A DNA stretch of 64,000 bases from Trametes villosa (GCA_002964805.2 PUDQ02000001.1:7836001-7900000), one strand, 5' to 3'; positions 24,696 through 36,622 are shown, counted from the stretch's first letter. Translations and numbers: made by a program. The notes: generated by a model from the sequence alone, not told the origin.

Positions 24696-25745
24696 TCAAA
24701 GAGCATGTGGCTGAGGCTGCTCTTCGTCATCGTCTTCCTCATGGGCAGCGGGTCCGTCGTCTCGCTGCTCTTCGTCGTCATCGTCGGCGTCAACATCGAC
24801 GACCTCGCCCGAGAGCATGTGCCCGAATCCAGGCATGCGACGCTTCGGGCGGTAGTCCGCAATGGGCGCAGGCGCAGGTGAGCTTGCTGGGCGGTTCGCT
24901 CGGGCGATCCTCTCGCGCTCGTCGATGATCGCTCTGCCCTTCCTATCGTCATAGAACGCTTGTTTGACCTGCGGTATGTCTCCCTTAGCGGAAGCAGAAA
25001 TAGAATGGGCGCGAGGGTTACCTTCGCCACCGCAGCTTCGTGTGCAGCCTTCTCTTCCGCCCTCCGCCGCTGATCCCGGTCTTCCTTCACCAGCTCGCGG
25101 TCGAGAGCCTCCTTGATCATAGCAGCACCAATCTTGAGGTCATCCAGATGCTTCTTGCGGAAGATGTAGAAGGGCTGGAAGTTCTCGACCTGCAGCCCGC
25201 AGGGTGAGCCGCCACATATCCTTACCTTCACGCCACCACTTACTTCTGGATGGAATCCCAGCTTTAGGCAATATGAGAACAGACTCTTGTCACGATAGAG
25301 ATGCGTCATCTACTCACCGCAACCGCATATTCTAGCGTCCCCCGCGGGTCCACCAGCACCCGCTTGATGGTCGCATTCGTCGGCTTGAACCTCTGGTACT
25401 TCGCCTCGTCCGGATGGTCAATGATGTTCTGCGCGAGCTTCAACAATGTCTACGCCGCACAACAGGAGTATCATGGTCATCCTCCATTTGCGCATGTACA
25501 GGAGGAAGCAGCTGAACCTGCAGAGACTCGAGGGCGAGCGGCCGGGGGTTCGGCCGCAGGATGCCCGGGTCGATCATCCTGCGGAACTCCTGCCGCCGCT
25601 CGTGGTTGCCGTCGAACGTCGACGGGCTCGCCGCCGCGGCCGCCTGCGCGCGCTCTGCTTGCAGCCTGCGCTCAAATGCCGCCGCCACCGCGTCGTGGTC
25701 CGGTCGAGCAGCTGCTGGGGATGGTGGCGCCGATTCGGGGTCCAT
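24696..25745 (-). CDS. PUB-domain protein (tandem paralogue B)
   Basis: The start, MDPESAPPSPAAARPDHDAV, is followed by an Ala-rich helix and RRMIDPGILRPNPRPLALES, the counterpart of the block in paralogue A. Next come LLKLAQNIIDHPDEAKYQRF and TIKRVLVDPRGTLEYAVA, an 18-nt exon encoding LGFHPE (25244-25261), and VENFQPFYIFRKKHLDDLKI with a charged coiled coil. The C-terminal exon has YRPKRRMPGFGHMLSGEVVD and a strongly acidic tail (DADDDDEEQ, EEDDDEEQPQ) before TGA at 24696-24698. Shared domain order, intron positions and microexon show a tandem duplication. Paralogue A lacks the acidic tail, so the two have diverged at the C-terminus. A role with Cdc48/p97 is possible but inferred from the PUB family. 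Confidence 0.7.
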
Positions 25746-26154
25746 TCTGGCAGTCTTGAGAGCTTGATTCAGGGAGATGATGCGCAGGATTTGCACAGCA
25801 GGACACAGAGTCTTGAAGGAGAGAGGGAAAGGAGTGTCCTGGTATTCCGAGGAGCTCGATGGTCCTGGCTGAGAGATGCACTTCCCCGGCCCCGCCCAAG
25901 CCACATGGGCGCTTCTCCGCGGAACCATTAATGGTCGGGCCGCTATACCCGCGCGCTCAGTAGTAGGCTTGGAGCGCAGCGCAAAGTGAGCACCTTGCCG
26001 GTCAGACGGGATCTTCACAAGTGCGGTATGGTATGCCATGTATTGAAGATGCAAGAGAATATGTGGGTGATGTACAGTATCCATGACACAAGCAAGGGAA
26101 ACCTGGAAACAAAGGAGTGTGTACAGTGTCCGCCGTTCAGTTGTCCTCGTCAAC
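25746..26154. other. Intergenic region upstream of PUB paralogue B
   Basis: About 410 bp between the lipase stop and the PUB gene start, both on the - strand. It holds a 3' UTR and a promoter; no gene seen. Confidence 0.45.
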
Positions 26155-29100
26155 CTAAGGCTCTCCCTCTTCCGACGAATCTCTGCCCAACTCTTGGTGC
26201 AGCTCCAGCGCAGACGGGTACCGACTGCGCCTGGGAGACAGTATCGACAAGTCGTCGTCATCCGAGGAGCTGTCCCCCGACCACACAGGCTCGGGCGTCG
26301 TGCCTACTTGGCCTTGCCCATCTGGCGCTGGGCTCCGGGTCTGACGGCGCAGGGAGGCGAAGGGGGAGAACGCCGCGTTTAGAGACGCTTTCCGCAGCCG
26401 CCTAAAGAGGCTGGACGTCTCCGCGTTGCGCGCATGGTGTCCGTGGCCCTTGTGCGCAGAGTGCCGGTCCGTGTCGCTCCCAGAGGGCGGCGGCGGAGGG
26501 TCCGGCGTCGCCGCGCCAAAGTAGCCTTCGGGGATGTCCTGCAAGCCATCATCGTGCGTCGAGATCGGTGTCCTCCTGCGGCGGGGCTGATGGCGGCTCG
26601 AACCATGCTCAGCGTGGTCACGATGCGACGAAGACGACGCTTGCGGGAGGAGGGAGCCCCGCTGGTCGGAACCGTTGATGTACGCAGCAGTCTCCGCATC
26701 CGTGTCCATGGGCAACGGCTCCTCAGAAGCAGCCGTCGCCATGAGCGGTGGCGCGAGAGTGGGAAGGTTCGTCCCCGTGTTCGGCGGGGGGACGGGTTCC
26801 TGCGGCTGCGCCTCGATCTTGGTCGCGGTCCGCTCGCGACTCCTGCTTTGCATCGCGCGGCGGACACTCTGGCGGCCGAGGAAGATCTGTTTCTCGAGCC
26901 GGTGACGGTTCTCAATCATGTGCAACTGTTACTTGTTAGTATCATGCTCGATATCTAGGAATCGGATTGACGTGTACCTTGGGCCAGGTGACGAGCTGTC
27001 CGATGCGCATCATCCGTTCCAACTCCGCAGGATCAGGGTCGCTCAGGATGTGGACCCAATCCTATTGTCAAAGGTGAGCCACACATTCCGCGATCTGAAG
27101 GGCTGACTTGCCATCAAGCGCGTGCGGGGCCAAATCCTGGTGGCAAAGATACCATCAGTACCGGGTGCGGGATAAGGACAGCATCGTACGCACGTCACCG
27201 AGCCTTCGAATCGCTGCAAGAATACACTGGACCAATCCTGTCCGAGCAGCTGCGGGAGCAGGTCCAGGTCTCGAATCAACTGCACGCCGGATGAGCCCGT
27301 GCTGTCAGGAATATTACGGCTGTGGTCACGCACCTTGAAGTTCTTCGTCAACTCGAGCTTGAGCCACTGTTCCGCAGCGGATAACAGGAAGTTACCCCGC
27401 CATCCTGTGATAGATTAAGCATCGTTCCCAAGCTGCTTATACGGAGGCATACCTTTGCCTTTGCTATGCGCGACAGGCTTCCCAGCAGAACCTTGAGGGG
27501 CGAAGAAGAATAGATGCACGTGTGGGTTGACTTGTGATACGATGGGATGGGTGACTGCAGAGCCGCATTAGCTATAACGGTATTTTGTCTAATCTCTTGG
27601 CGTGGCGTACCATTGAAGTAGAGATTCAGCGCTTGGACAGGGATGTCAACTCTGTGTATCGTGAGTGCGTTAGTCGGCGAAATCGAACATGCGAGCTCAC
27701 CTCAAGGAACCATCCTTGAATTTGCTTCCCCAGTTCCACGGCACGATGTTCCCTTCTTTCGTCTTCTGCATCAGCGCGACGGGGTTCAGGATACCAGGAA
27801 CAGCGGCGGACGCCAGGAGGGCGCTCCATATGACAGTGTCTGGCGCGGTGATGTAGTTGAGCAGCTTCGTCGGCCTGTGCGAGCGGCAGATACTGAGAAC
27901 ACATGAGCGACGCGCCGAGACAGACAGACGCACGAGTGACGCTCTGCAGGGATAACAGAGACGTTCAGGATACGCCCCGTCCGCATGTAGGCTTCGCGGA
28001 AGGTCATCGAGCCGCGTGTAAAGAAGCATGCCTGCGTGGTATACGCCATGAGTGGCCATAATTCGGTGCAAACCTCGCTGAACCTGTGCCTACCTTCTTC
28101 GCCCATGTCAAGCTGTCGAACCTTGCCCCTGTGGTCCAGAACCGCTTGAACCAGACTTGGAATGCGTCCTCACACGCAGTGATCCGGTTTGCTAGCTCGG
28201 GGACGAGAAGTTCCCGGAGCTCGGCGTCCGTGCGTGTACACACGAGCGCCGCAACGAGGCCACCAGCAGACGTTCCTGAGACGACGCGGGGAAGTAGGTC
28301 CTGATCCAGGAATGCCTTTACGACACCGAAGTGATCTTGAGCGCGATGTATGCGTTGCGTGAGGACCACGGGTGCATATATGCATCAGATTATGGATGCA
28401 CTCACAGTAGCCGAAGGAGGCGCCGCCTGATAAACACAGAGCGGACGTCCCGAGGTTCGTGTTGGCGCTCTTGAAGAACCGTTTCTTCTCCTCGTTGGAT
28501 ATATACGGCGTTTCACGGATGTACTCCAGCGCCTTCTCCACCTCGTCGATGTAGGCTGAACGGTTGATAGATATGAGAATTGGCATTTCCCTCGGAGGGT
28601 GCGCAGTGGCTTACTTTCGATGAGAACCTTCGTACCATAATACGTCTACCCCTTGTGTTAGCTCATATCTATGGTGAGGCTCAAGTATACTAACCTCGCT
28701 GTACAGCCTATCACAAAGTCTGAGCGTGAGCACACAGACTCCGTTCGCGCTTGCGCTGAAACCCACCTTGCCGATTCGACGCCTCCAAAATTGGTCCGAA
28801 GGCAGGTTTCTAGCACGCCCAAGACGCCGCGTGCATCGTTCTTCTCTCTAGAGACCTTAAGAGAACGCCGGACCTGCGCAAACCAGTCCATGGGTTACAT
28901 AGCTTGATGATCCTGCAGCTGCGCTCACGTACCTTGCGGACCAGCTTCCAGTCATAGTAGGGGTCCTCGTCAAGGAGTTTCCAATCATCAAAGTGCATGT
29001 GGTCATCCAGGGCCAAGGCGGCATCCTTCCACTCCTGCTCACGGTTTTAGTGACACGTTCCATTCCTTCCCATGCCACTTGACGCACTTGGTAAGTCTTC

Positions 29101-29650
29101 GCATTCCGCAATCTCGCCCGTAGAATCCCTCTCCTTCCTCTCCCTTATAGAAGTTCAGTACGAATGGCCACGCAAGAGAAAGAGGACACGCACATGCTGA
29201 GATCCATTCCTTCGCATTCACCAACTGTCGGATAATGACGTACATGCTGAATTGTGCAGCAATGAACAAGAATATAAGGCCCTTGAAGATGAATAAGTAC
29301 ATTTGAGTAAACGACTGCTGCATGTATGACATACCAGCAGCGGCCATCGTAGTACGAGGTAGAGCCACTCGTGGCCCTTGTGCGCAGGTCGGGCTGGTCT
29401 TCTCCGTCTGTACACACACGCGTGAACATCCTAGACAGGACATCCTCTGGATGCACACATACCTTCTCACTTTCAGGTTCACTGGCGCAAAGTCCGACAG
29501 CGCCGAGACCTTCCGGACGCGCTGAGATCCATTGGACGGAATCGCCAGCTGCTGGGGGCCAACGACAGGACTATGTGCCAGTGGAGATTCGTTGAAGTCG
29601 CTCAGCAGCGCAGAATCATCTGTCTTCAGAGCTTCGGCAAACTGCTGCAT
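26155..29650 (-). CDS. Patatin-like triacylglycerol lipase, Tgl4/Tgl5 (DUF3336) type
   Basis: A multi-exon gene starting MQQFAEALKTDDSALLSDFN at 29650. A hydrophobic segment (IFKGLIFLFIAAQFSMYVII, near 29240) likely anchors or embeds the protein at the lipid surface. The DUF3336 region precedes the patatin core (DPYYDWKLVRKV, LRTNFGGVESARLYSETYYG). The core has the oxyanion glycine loop LCLSGGASFGYYHFGVVKAF, the nucleophile elbow VVSGTSAGGLVAALV, and the catalytic Asp in WGSKFKDGSLRVDIP. These form the Ser-Asp dyad of patatins, so the enzyme should be active. The C-terminus (26155-26900) is long, disordered and rich in Ser, Asp and Arg (RSRERTATK, DSSSDDDDLSI). Tgl4/Tgl5 hydrolyse storage triglyceride on lipid droplets. 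Tgl3 is the alternative. Confidence 0.85.
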
Positions 29651-30103
29651 ATGCCTTGCAGCACGCCTTAGTTGCGCTAAAACTCAATTGGCTGGTGCGA
29701 CTCACCGCTCGTCTACATAATCCGAATCGAAGGGCGATGACGCCGGCTTCCGACGCTCTTCGGCGTGTTGCGACATTCTCCGGGGTATGCCAAAGATATT
29801 GCAGCAAAATGGTAGTACAGCAGGCGCAAGAGAACTGTACCAGCAGCGAGAGAAAGAGAGTGCAAGGGTATACGGTAAAGCAGTCGCTGGAGAGAGTAGG
29901 TGCGGACTCGGTTAGCACTCGACCGTGGCGCGACCCCCACACGCGCCTCCGGTCCCGTGACGTCAGCTTCCCCAGCTTTTCGGCGCTTCTCGCTCGTTCT
30001 CGCGCTAACGAGTGCGCACACAACTCTCCGCTCGACGCCGATCTCCCCGAATCTCTTTCCTGCCGTAGAGCGTCCTACCGATGCTCCTGCGTTTGCTTGC
30101 GCA
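29651..30103. promoter_or_regulatory. Upstream region of the lipase gene
   Basis: About 450 bp upstream of the lipase start. Open frames occur on both strands but match nothing known. It presumably contains the lipase promoter. Confidence 0.4.
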
Positions 30104-31090
30104 TGAACAAGTTCGATATCGGGAACATCATTGCTCACAACGCCTACGGCGGCGCAGTTTTCCTAAGCTTCCCCAACGAGTCTGCCGCCGGTCAACCAAC
30201 TGGCAACGGGGCCTTCGCCGGTCCCGGTACCTATCCTTGATGTATCGATAAGATCGTATGGATCTCCGAGACCTCCAGCGGCAACCTCCTCAAGAGTTCG
30301 GCATTCCTGAGCAACATGGCGCAAAGACACGTTCGAGCATTCTTCCCGCGCCTCGCTCTTCTGTGCATGAAGATGGAGCGTGTACACGTCGAAGAGCGCA
30401 ATACAGAGAAGAATGCTATCCCAGAGGTGACCCAGCGGTGACGAAGGTGTCATTGTTCGACGTTGCATACCTTCGAGAACGTGCAGTACCATATGTTCAC
30501 CCCGAGTGCGCAGCGGTATCGAATCACCGTTATGTGAGGTTTCTCGTCTCATCACGCTAGTCGACGTCTACTCACTTCTCCGCACCATTGTGCTTTTGCG
30601 CTTCTGGAACTAGCCCATCCTGGCATCTATTCAGGACGACCGCGGTGCCTCCTTCGTTCCGATCCGACCGTATACCGCGAAGGTACCTCCCCTGGCCCAT
30701 TCCGGTCACAAGCGCGATATCAAAATGTACAAGGCAGGACACTGCGAAGCTGCTGCGGAGTGGCGAAGCTTCTACGTGTACCTGGGGCGCTGCACCCTCT
30801 CCCTAGTCCTATGCGCGGGCTGTTCGCCGCGGTCTTGGGGTCCAGCTCCCTGTCTGTCATGCGTGGTCGCGCACAGCCCAGGTGCGTCAGCAGTACGCAG
30901 TCAGTAACCAGTTCATCGAGTGGCCATTATGTGGCGTGGATGAGCGTTCTTGCCTCCGTCCACCGCTCAGTGTACGACGGGGTGCGACGGCACGCCTTCG
31001 GCAGCTGAGCGGGATGGTATCTCTGAGATCGCGTCTTCCATACGATTGCGTCTTCCTGGAACAAGAGCAGCTCCGGTATGCAGTGCAGAG
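30104..31090 (+). CDS. Candidate multi-exon gene or gene relic, unrecognised
   Basis: Several short coding-like stretches follow one another on the + strand with plausible GT/AG borders between them. An ATG at 30104 opens MNKFDIGNIIAHNAYGGAVF. Near 30256-30424 a frame reads VWISETSSGNLLKSSAFLSN and then a basic, Leu-rich helix. After a possible 55-nt intron a frame gives NVQYHMFTPSAQRYRITV. Around 30617-30680 ILASIQDDRGASFVPIRPYT is readable, and later QQYAVSNQFIEW. I could not join these into one uninterrupted protein and recognise no domain. The end coordinate is approximate. It may be a small real gene with misread splice sites, or a decayed gene. Confidence 0.3.
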
Positions 31091-31300
31091 ACGGCCGCGA
31101 TGACAGCAGCGTTGTGAGGTTCTTGTTCTGCGGATAGGTACGTGCTGGGTTGGATCTACCCCTTTGAGCAGCTTGGGGCCATTTCATGTGATGATCGGGG
31201 CCAAACTCACTGGAAAATACCCTGGCCGACATATGCCCCCTGGTAACACCAACGTCCGCTATTATTAGAACGTGATGTCACTGACGCCCTGACTCTGAGT

Positions 31301-31310
31301 CTATATAAAC
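31301..31310 (+). promoter_or_regulatory. TATA box of the CipC-like gene
   Basis: CTATATAAAC lies about 90 bp upstream of the ATG at 31396 and is followed by a CT/CA-rich leader and the start context ACACCATGG. This is a strong fungal core promoter. Most other genes in the window lack a visible TATA box, which suggests high or inducible expression here. Confidence 0.65.
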
Positions 31311-31395
31311 CGCCCAGCAGCTCTATCGATCCCCAGTCCTGCACTCACCATCTCTTCATACCCCCACAACTACTACCACCACCTCTCACGACACC

Positions 31396-31822
31396 ATGGG
31401 CTTCTTCAGCAACGACTCCGACGAGGCTCAGGCCTACGACCAGGTCGTGAACGCCCCCCACAAGGCTGAGCTCTCCCACGAGCTGATCGCCGCTGCTGCT
31501 TCGTACGAGGTATGTTCTCCGATGTTGTGCCATATCGAGATCGTGCTGATCGCCTCCATATCCAGGCTGCCAAGGCCTACGAGCAGCACGTCGCCCGCGA
31601 GGGCAAGCCCGACAACCACGAGAAGGCCAAGGAGATCATCGCCGGCTTCGCTGGTGCCTTCATCGACCGCGTCGTCGAGACCAAGGGCGTACGTACTGCG
31701 CATCTAGCAGTTGTTGACGATCGTATTGACCCAACCTACAGCTCGACTTCGTTGACAAGGAGCGGGCTAAGCGCCACGCCAACGACCGCGTCGACGGCTT
31801 CGTCCAGCCTGACAACTACTAA
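31396..31822 (+). CDS. CipC-like small stress protein (DUF3759)
   Basis: Three exons encode about 105 residues starting MGFFSNDSDEAQAYDQVVNA. The core motifs KAELSHELIAAAASYEAAKA, EQHVAREGKPDNHEKAKEII and FAGAFIDRVVETKGLDFVDK match the CipC / DUF3759 family throughout, and length fits. CipC-like proteins are small, soluble, very abundant fungal proteins induced by stress, drugs or growth on wood; the molecular function is not known. Introns at about 31510-31564 and 31689-31740 are short and canonical. The TATA box and leader upstream fit an abundantly expressed gene. Confidence 0.88.
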
Positions 31823-32358
31823 GCTTAGCGTCGTAAAGCAGAAACGGATGTATGTACAGTAGCTGATGAGCGCGGTGATCTATCGATTGCTTTGATGTAC
31901 CATTGAGAGCGGACTTCTCGGAGCGAGACTCTTCAGGGTAATAGTGGCTTGACATTCCTGACCGCTGCTGATTTGGTGGCGTGTTTGAATATCAGTGTGG
32001 TCTATCACGCCTTGATTGCGCTCGCCGCTGTAGCCAGGTGTCTTATATTCTATCAGAGTGTGTTACGGCGTCTTTTAACCTGGGATCATGAGAGGCAGCT
32101 GTTCTCGCAGGAGCCTGAGAGGGATCCGGCGCGAACGACTACTTACTTGCGTGCCTGAGGTATCCCGGCCGGGCCGCTGGGCGCATTCAAGTTCAGGTCC
32201 GTCACGTCCACGTGGGGGACGGTCACACTCACCGCCACCAAGGCAGGCGGAGCGTGTTCTGGCGAGGGAGCCCAGCATAGATCGTCCGAGTCCATGACTC
32301 CGCCCAACTCATCCGCCTCTTGCTCCCGCTCTGTCTGGTCTGGTACTTTGGCTGGGCA
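31823..32358. other. Intergenic region, no supported gene
   Basis: About 540 bp between the CipC-like gene and the kinase gene. It holds 3' UTR and promoter sequence; no recognised motif. Confidence 0.45.
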
Positions 32359-34265
32359 ATGACATGGCAGCGCCTCTCTTCTGCAGTCACCATGAACGCC
32401 AGCTGGGCGTCAAACAAACTCGCTGCCGCATGCCTTGAGGCGCAGGGACGCACCTTGCACCCGGCCAGCGTGCCGACTCATGGAGGACGCTCGGCCGTAG
32501 CCAGGCGGAGGATATCCACGGCGACGCATTTCTACCAAAATAAGCAGCTGGAGGCGTATGCGTCGAAACCGGCGACCAGGTTGACGCTGCGGCAGCTGGT
32601 ATGTGACACCCGAGGTCTGTATCCGGGCACGTTTGTTGATGAGGCGCGCAGGTGTACTTCGGGAAGTATATGAACGAGGAGAGATTGATCAAGGTATGCA
32701 CGCAAATGGGATTCTGTGTCGCAGCTGTGAACCCAAGAGAACAGAGCGCGAACTATGTCCGCACGGAGCTGCCCGTCCGGATCGCACACAGGCTGCGTGA
32801 CATGCAGGCGCTCCCCTATGTGGTAGTGACACAGGAAGGTGTGGCAAAGGTGTACGAGGTAAGGGGATTTTAGGCACTCGGTAATTGAGCATACTCTGAG
32901 TGCCCCACCAGTTGTACTGGAACGCATTCGACAAGTACGCCTCCGTTTTAGCGTCCAGGGCAAATACGTAACAGAGGTTGCAGCTACCGCCGGTTTCCTG
33001 AAATCACCAACCTGCAAGAGAACGACGCGTTCTGCGAGTTCACGCGTGGGCTTCTTAACACCCAGTAAGAGTGCCCAGATTCCTTGCTGTTTCACGAATA
33101 GCTAAATCAGTGTTATGTAGCAAATCAGTGATCCCGAACCTGTCCCTCGGGCTCTCCCTGTCTTCGCCTTACCTGCTCCCTGACCGGCTGGACACGTTCA
33201 TGCGGAAGATGCTCGTCTCACGAATATCACGAAGAGTGCTCGCGGAGCACCACATTGCCTTGACGCAGTTCGTAAAATCTCGGCATCGAGATACAGAATC
33301 GCACGAAAACGTTGGTATCATCAACACCGGCCTACGAGTGCATGATTGCATCGAGAGGTGTACAACGTACCTTCGAAGACGACCGCGCGACTCCGAGGAA
33401 GATGCGTTGACGGGACCTCTTAGCGATGCAGATTGGTCCGAAGTCATCGTTGACGGGCACAAGGACACTCGGTTCGCGTACATCCGAGAACACCTTGAGT
33501 GAGTAATCCCACAATAGCCGCTAATACGCGAGCTCAACATCCGCAGATATATCATATTCGAACTGTTGAAGAACGTACGTACAACGCATCATGATACGGA
33601 AGCTAGGCTTACGCCAGCATATTGTGTAGTCATTCCGCGCAACCAGGGCAAAGCATCCAACAGCTCAGGTTCTTCCACCCATCCGGGTCACAGTCGTTGC
33701 TAGCGATAACGACGTCTACCTACGGATATCTGACCAAGGTATGTCCCTCCTGACGACCTACACCTGATGGCTATTGACCCGCCTTAGGTGGTGGCCTCGT
33801 CCTGCCCGGTATCAAGTCCCCTTCGGACCTCTTCTCCTTCTCCCACGTGCGAAACGCAGCGCGTCTCGCCGACGCGCGCCTCGGCGCGTTGCGTACCCTC
33901 AGCTCCAGCCAGCAGGGTATGACTGCGACCGTGTCCGAGCAGATGGGGAAGTGGCAGCCGGACTCGGACGGGGACGTCCCCGCGGACGGCGTCAACCCGC
34001 ATCCAAGGATTGGTATCGGACTCCCGATGAGCAACATCTACGCGACCTACTTCGGGGGGTCGCTAGAGCTCGTGAGCCTGGACGGATACGGTGAGTTCTC
34101 TTGGTGCCATGCCTCGGTGCCTTGACTTAGGTCGTTTTCAGGTACCGATGTCTACGTGCGGCTTCCTAAACTGGTGAGTTGTGGCCTCGTTCTGCGTAGT
34201 GGCTTGTCTTTCTGACAGCCGGACGCCACGCTCAGGGCAAAAATCTGGAAGGGATTGAGCTCTGA
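32359..34265 (+). CDS. Mitochondrial protein kinase of the PDK/BCKDK family
   Basis: A GHKL-type kinase. The N-terminal region STATHFYQNKQLEAYASKPA and LTLRQL...YFGKYMNEERLI leads into ANYVRTELPVRIAHRLRDMQ, the BCDHK_Adom3 helical domain. Catalytic motifs are complete: the phospho-accepting-type helix AEHHIALTQF, N box FELLKNSFRATRAKHP, G1 ISDQGGGL, and G2 GIGLPMSNIYATYFGGSLEL with GYGTDVYVRLP. Despite the histidine-kinase fold, this family phosphorylates serine on E1alpha subunits of the pyruvate or branched-chain 2-oxoacid dehydrogenase complexes in the mitochondrial matrix. The N-terminal YQNKQLEAYASK block favours the BCKD-kinase-like branch. The start is uncertain: ATGs at 32359 and 32392 are both in frame, and an Arg-rich stretch (GGRSAVARRR) suits a mitochondrial presequence. 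Introns are short. Confidence 0.82.
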
Positions 34266-34819
34266 GATCCGATAGCTGATACAGAGGTGCATTCGTGCAA
34301 CTACTTTTGTTTTTCAAATGTATTGTAGCTCTGCTTGCAACATACTTGACGGGAGCTGTAGAAGACTGTAGTTTGGTATAGCTTTGGTAAAGCGCTATGG
34401 GCGCTTTTCTTTGATTGAAACGACATGTTTGTTAGCTGTGCACTGTGATCTTGACTACACCTCTTTCTGCGCCATGCATCTTACAGGCGCTGTGCGCAAC
34501 ATTCGCGACCTATACCTGCAAGTACTGGTGTCTCACGATGCGATTGGGCTTACCGGCGGGACAGGGTGCTGACGACATGATCGATATCGTCGCCCCCACG
34601 CTACAGGCTAATGCGGCTTAATGGCGCTCGGGACTCGGGGCTATGTCGACTAGTTTGGCAGATGCGCGACGGCAGCCCCCCGCAGCCCTCTGGGCACTCA
34701 ACCGGTCGCCGGTTGCCGTCCTGCCTTCTTCCTGCATTACCACCAACATTGCCAGCACCTGTCCTGCTTGACTCACCTCGTCGTCCTCGGATTTTCAGTG
34801 CGATCGCCGCCCGGGGTGC
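34266..34819. other. Intergenic region, no supported gene
   Basis: About 550 bp between the mitochondrial kinase and the PPxY protein. The first half is AT-richer, as expected of a 3' UTR. No gene seen. Confidence 0.45.
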
Positions 34820-36300
34820 ATGGATAACACGATCTACAGCCCTACGGGCTCGCCGCCACCGCCATCCTACGAGATCGCGCAACATGAATTTGACCAGAAG
34901 ACGGCGCGCGTGCTGGAGGAGAGCGCGAGAGAGCCCCCTGAGCCCCGCGTCGACGAGGACGGTTTCGAGGTCTGGGATGAGGCCGTCTTCGAAGCTGCTT
35001 TGGCCGGCATGGGTTCTCTATCTGTGGCCCAGGGGACATCTCCCGGAGAAACTGCGTCGGGATCGCGTTCACCGCCTACCTACCCTTCGGAGAAGTCGCG
35101 CAGGGCACCAGCACGACCCGCCGTCCAGGCGATCACTGCACCTGTACCTTCCGGATCCAGTTCTTCTAGCTCGTCCGGCTCGTCGACCTTGCAAACGCGA
35201 CCGCTGAACTTCTCGAAGAGGATGCGTCCAGGAAAGGAGCGCCCGTCGTGGTACGAAGAGGCGGGGCTGGGCGCGACTGCCCCCAATACCGCACGCGTCG
35301 AACCGAGCGCGGACCCGGTTGTGTCTCAAGGGGAGACGCCACCCAGGGCAGCACGGCCGCCCAGGAGGCAGTTGACGGTGATGAACAGAGATGCGGCGGA
35401 TCCTGAGCGCGAGGTGACACCGCCGCCAGAGTTCACGCCAGTTGGGCCGTCGCTGGATGGTCCGCCGTACGAACTGGAGACGGTCACGATGACTTATACT
35501 GGTCCGGAGCTCGAGCCGCCCGAGCTGCAGCCACCTCCGGCTTTCGACGCGCTCCCCGAGGCGTACACACCTCAGTCTCTGCCTCCGCCTCACGCTCCGT
35601 CACCACAACCCCCGGCACCCACTCCGCCCCCCCAACCGGAGCACGTCCGGCCGCATCCCAGCCATGCGCAGTCGCTACCTTCGAATGCGCCGCCCGCTGC
35701 TATGCCTCCAGCACGACCTCATGTCGATCACGCACAGACAATGCCGCTGGCCCCATCTAGGGTGCAGCCACCGTCAATGGCATCGCAGCCCAAAGACTAT
35801 CAGCCTCGCGCGAAGTTCCCGGGCGCTCCTCGAGTGGCCTTCAATCCTCAATCGGCGTATAGTAAACCGCTGCCCAGCGTTCCGCAAGATGATGAGCCAC
35901 AACCACAAGTGTTCGACGCATCTGCTTTCTACAGGTGAGTTGAAGCATTCCGATTGTCGCGCCAGGGACTGACTGCCTGATCGCCTTAGCCATTCCGTGG
36001 CCGCTCACTTTTCGACCAATGTACCTACTCGCATGAGGCAACCGGTGCAGTCCGACAGGTAGGTTGTTCTGCTTTCGATGTCCATTGTCACGCGCTGAAC
36101 CACATTACAGGAGCAGTATCTATAGCCAAGACTCAAGTTGGCCTGTGCCGACACCTTCCGCGAATGGCTACGGAAGTTATGGCAGTCCTCCAAGTCAGGC
36201 GGTTGTCTCCCCTCGGCCAAGCTATGCATACGGCCAAACCGCGTTCCCAGACGCTGCTCCCACCTCGAACGACGCGTGGAGGTCTCAACACTGGAGATGA
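34820..36300 (+). CDS. Disordered proline-rich protein with N-terminal PPxY motif
   Basis: Three exons encode about 455 residues. The N-terminus MDNTIYSPTGSPPPPSYEIA contains a PPSY motif, the ligand of WW domains such as those of Rsp5/Nedd4 ubiquitin ligases. It is followed by an acidic conserved-looking block, ARVDEDGFEVWDEAVFEAAL-like in character. The rest is low complexity: a Ser run (about 35155-35190), KRMRPGKERPSWYEEAGLGA, then a long Pro/His/Gln-rich segment (35540-35800). The last two short exons read HSVAAHFSTNVPTRMRQPVQ and end in a Tyr/Ser/Gly-rich tail. Splicing is clean at 35936-35989 and 36060-36110 (approximate). No catalytic domain. A regulatory or adaptor role is possible but only inferred from the PPxY motif. 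Confidence 0.65.
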
Positions 36301-36622
36301 TGGGCGGACTGTCTCGGCAGTGCCGAGCTTGGGTTACCCCGCATTTTGATCTTAGACTGCGTTATCTTTCTGTATATCCTACGACGCTACAGCCTACTTC
36401 CGTCACTGTATATGTACCATACCCCCATCAACAACAAGCCCGTATGCTCGCCACCGTCATGTCTGCTCCACGTACGGAGGGCGGGAAGGATCCGCGCGCG
36501 ATAAGTGGTTGCTAGTTGGCGGCGGCAAAGCATTGTCGCAAACCGATCATCATCACGTGACGACCAATTAACGGAGGCGGTTTAAAGCTGGTTTCGAGGA
36601 CTTGTCGGCTCGCGTCTCTGCA
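36301..36622. promoter_or_regulatory. Upstream region of the NDR kinase gene
   Basis: 322 bp containing the 3' end of the PPxY gene and the kinase promoter. No other gene seen. Confidence 0.4.
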
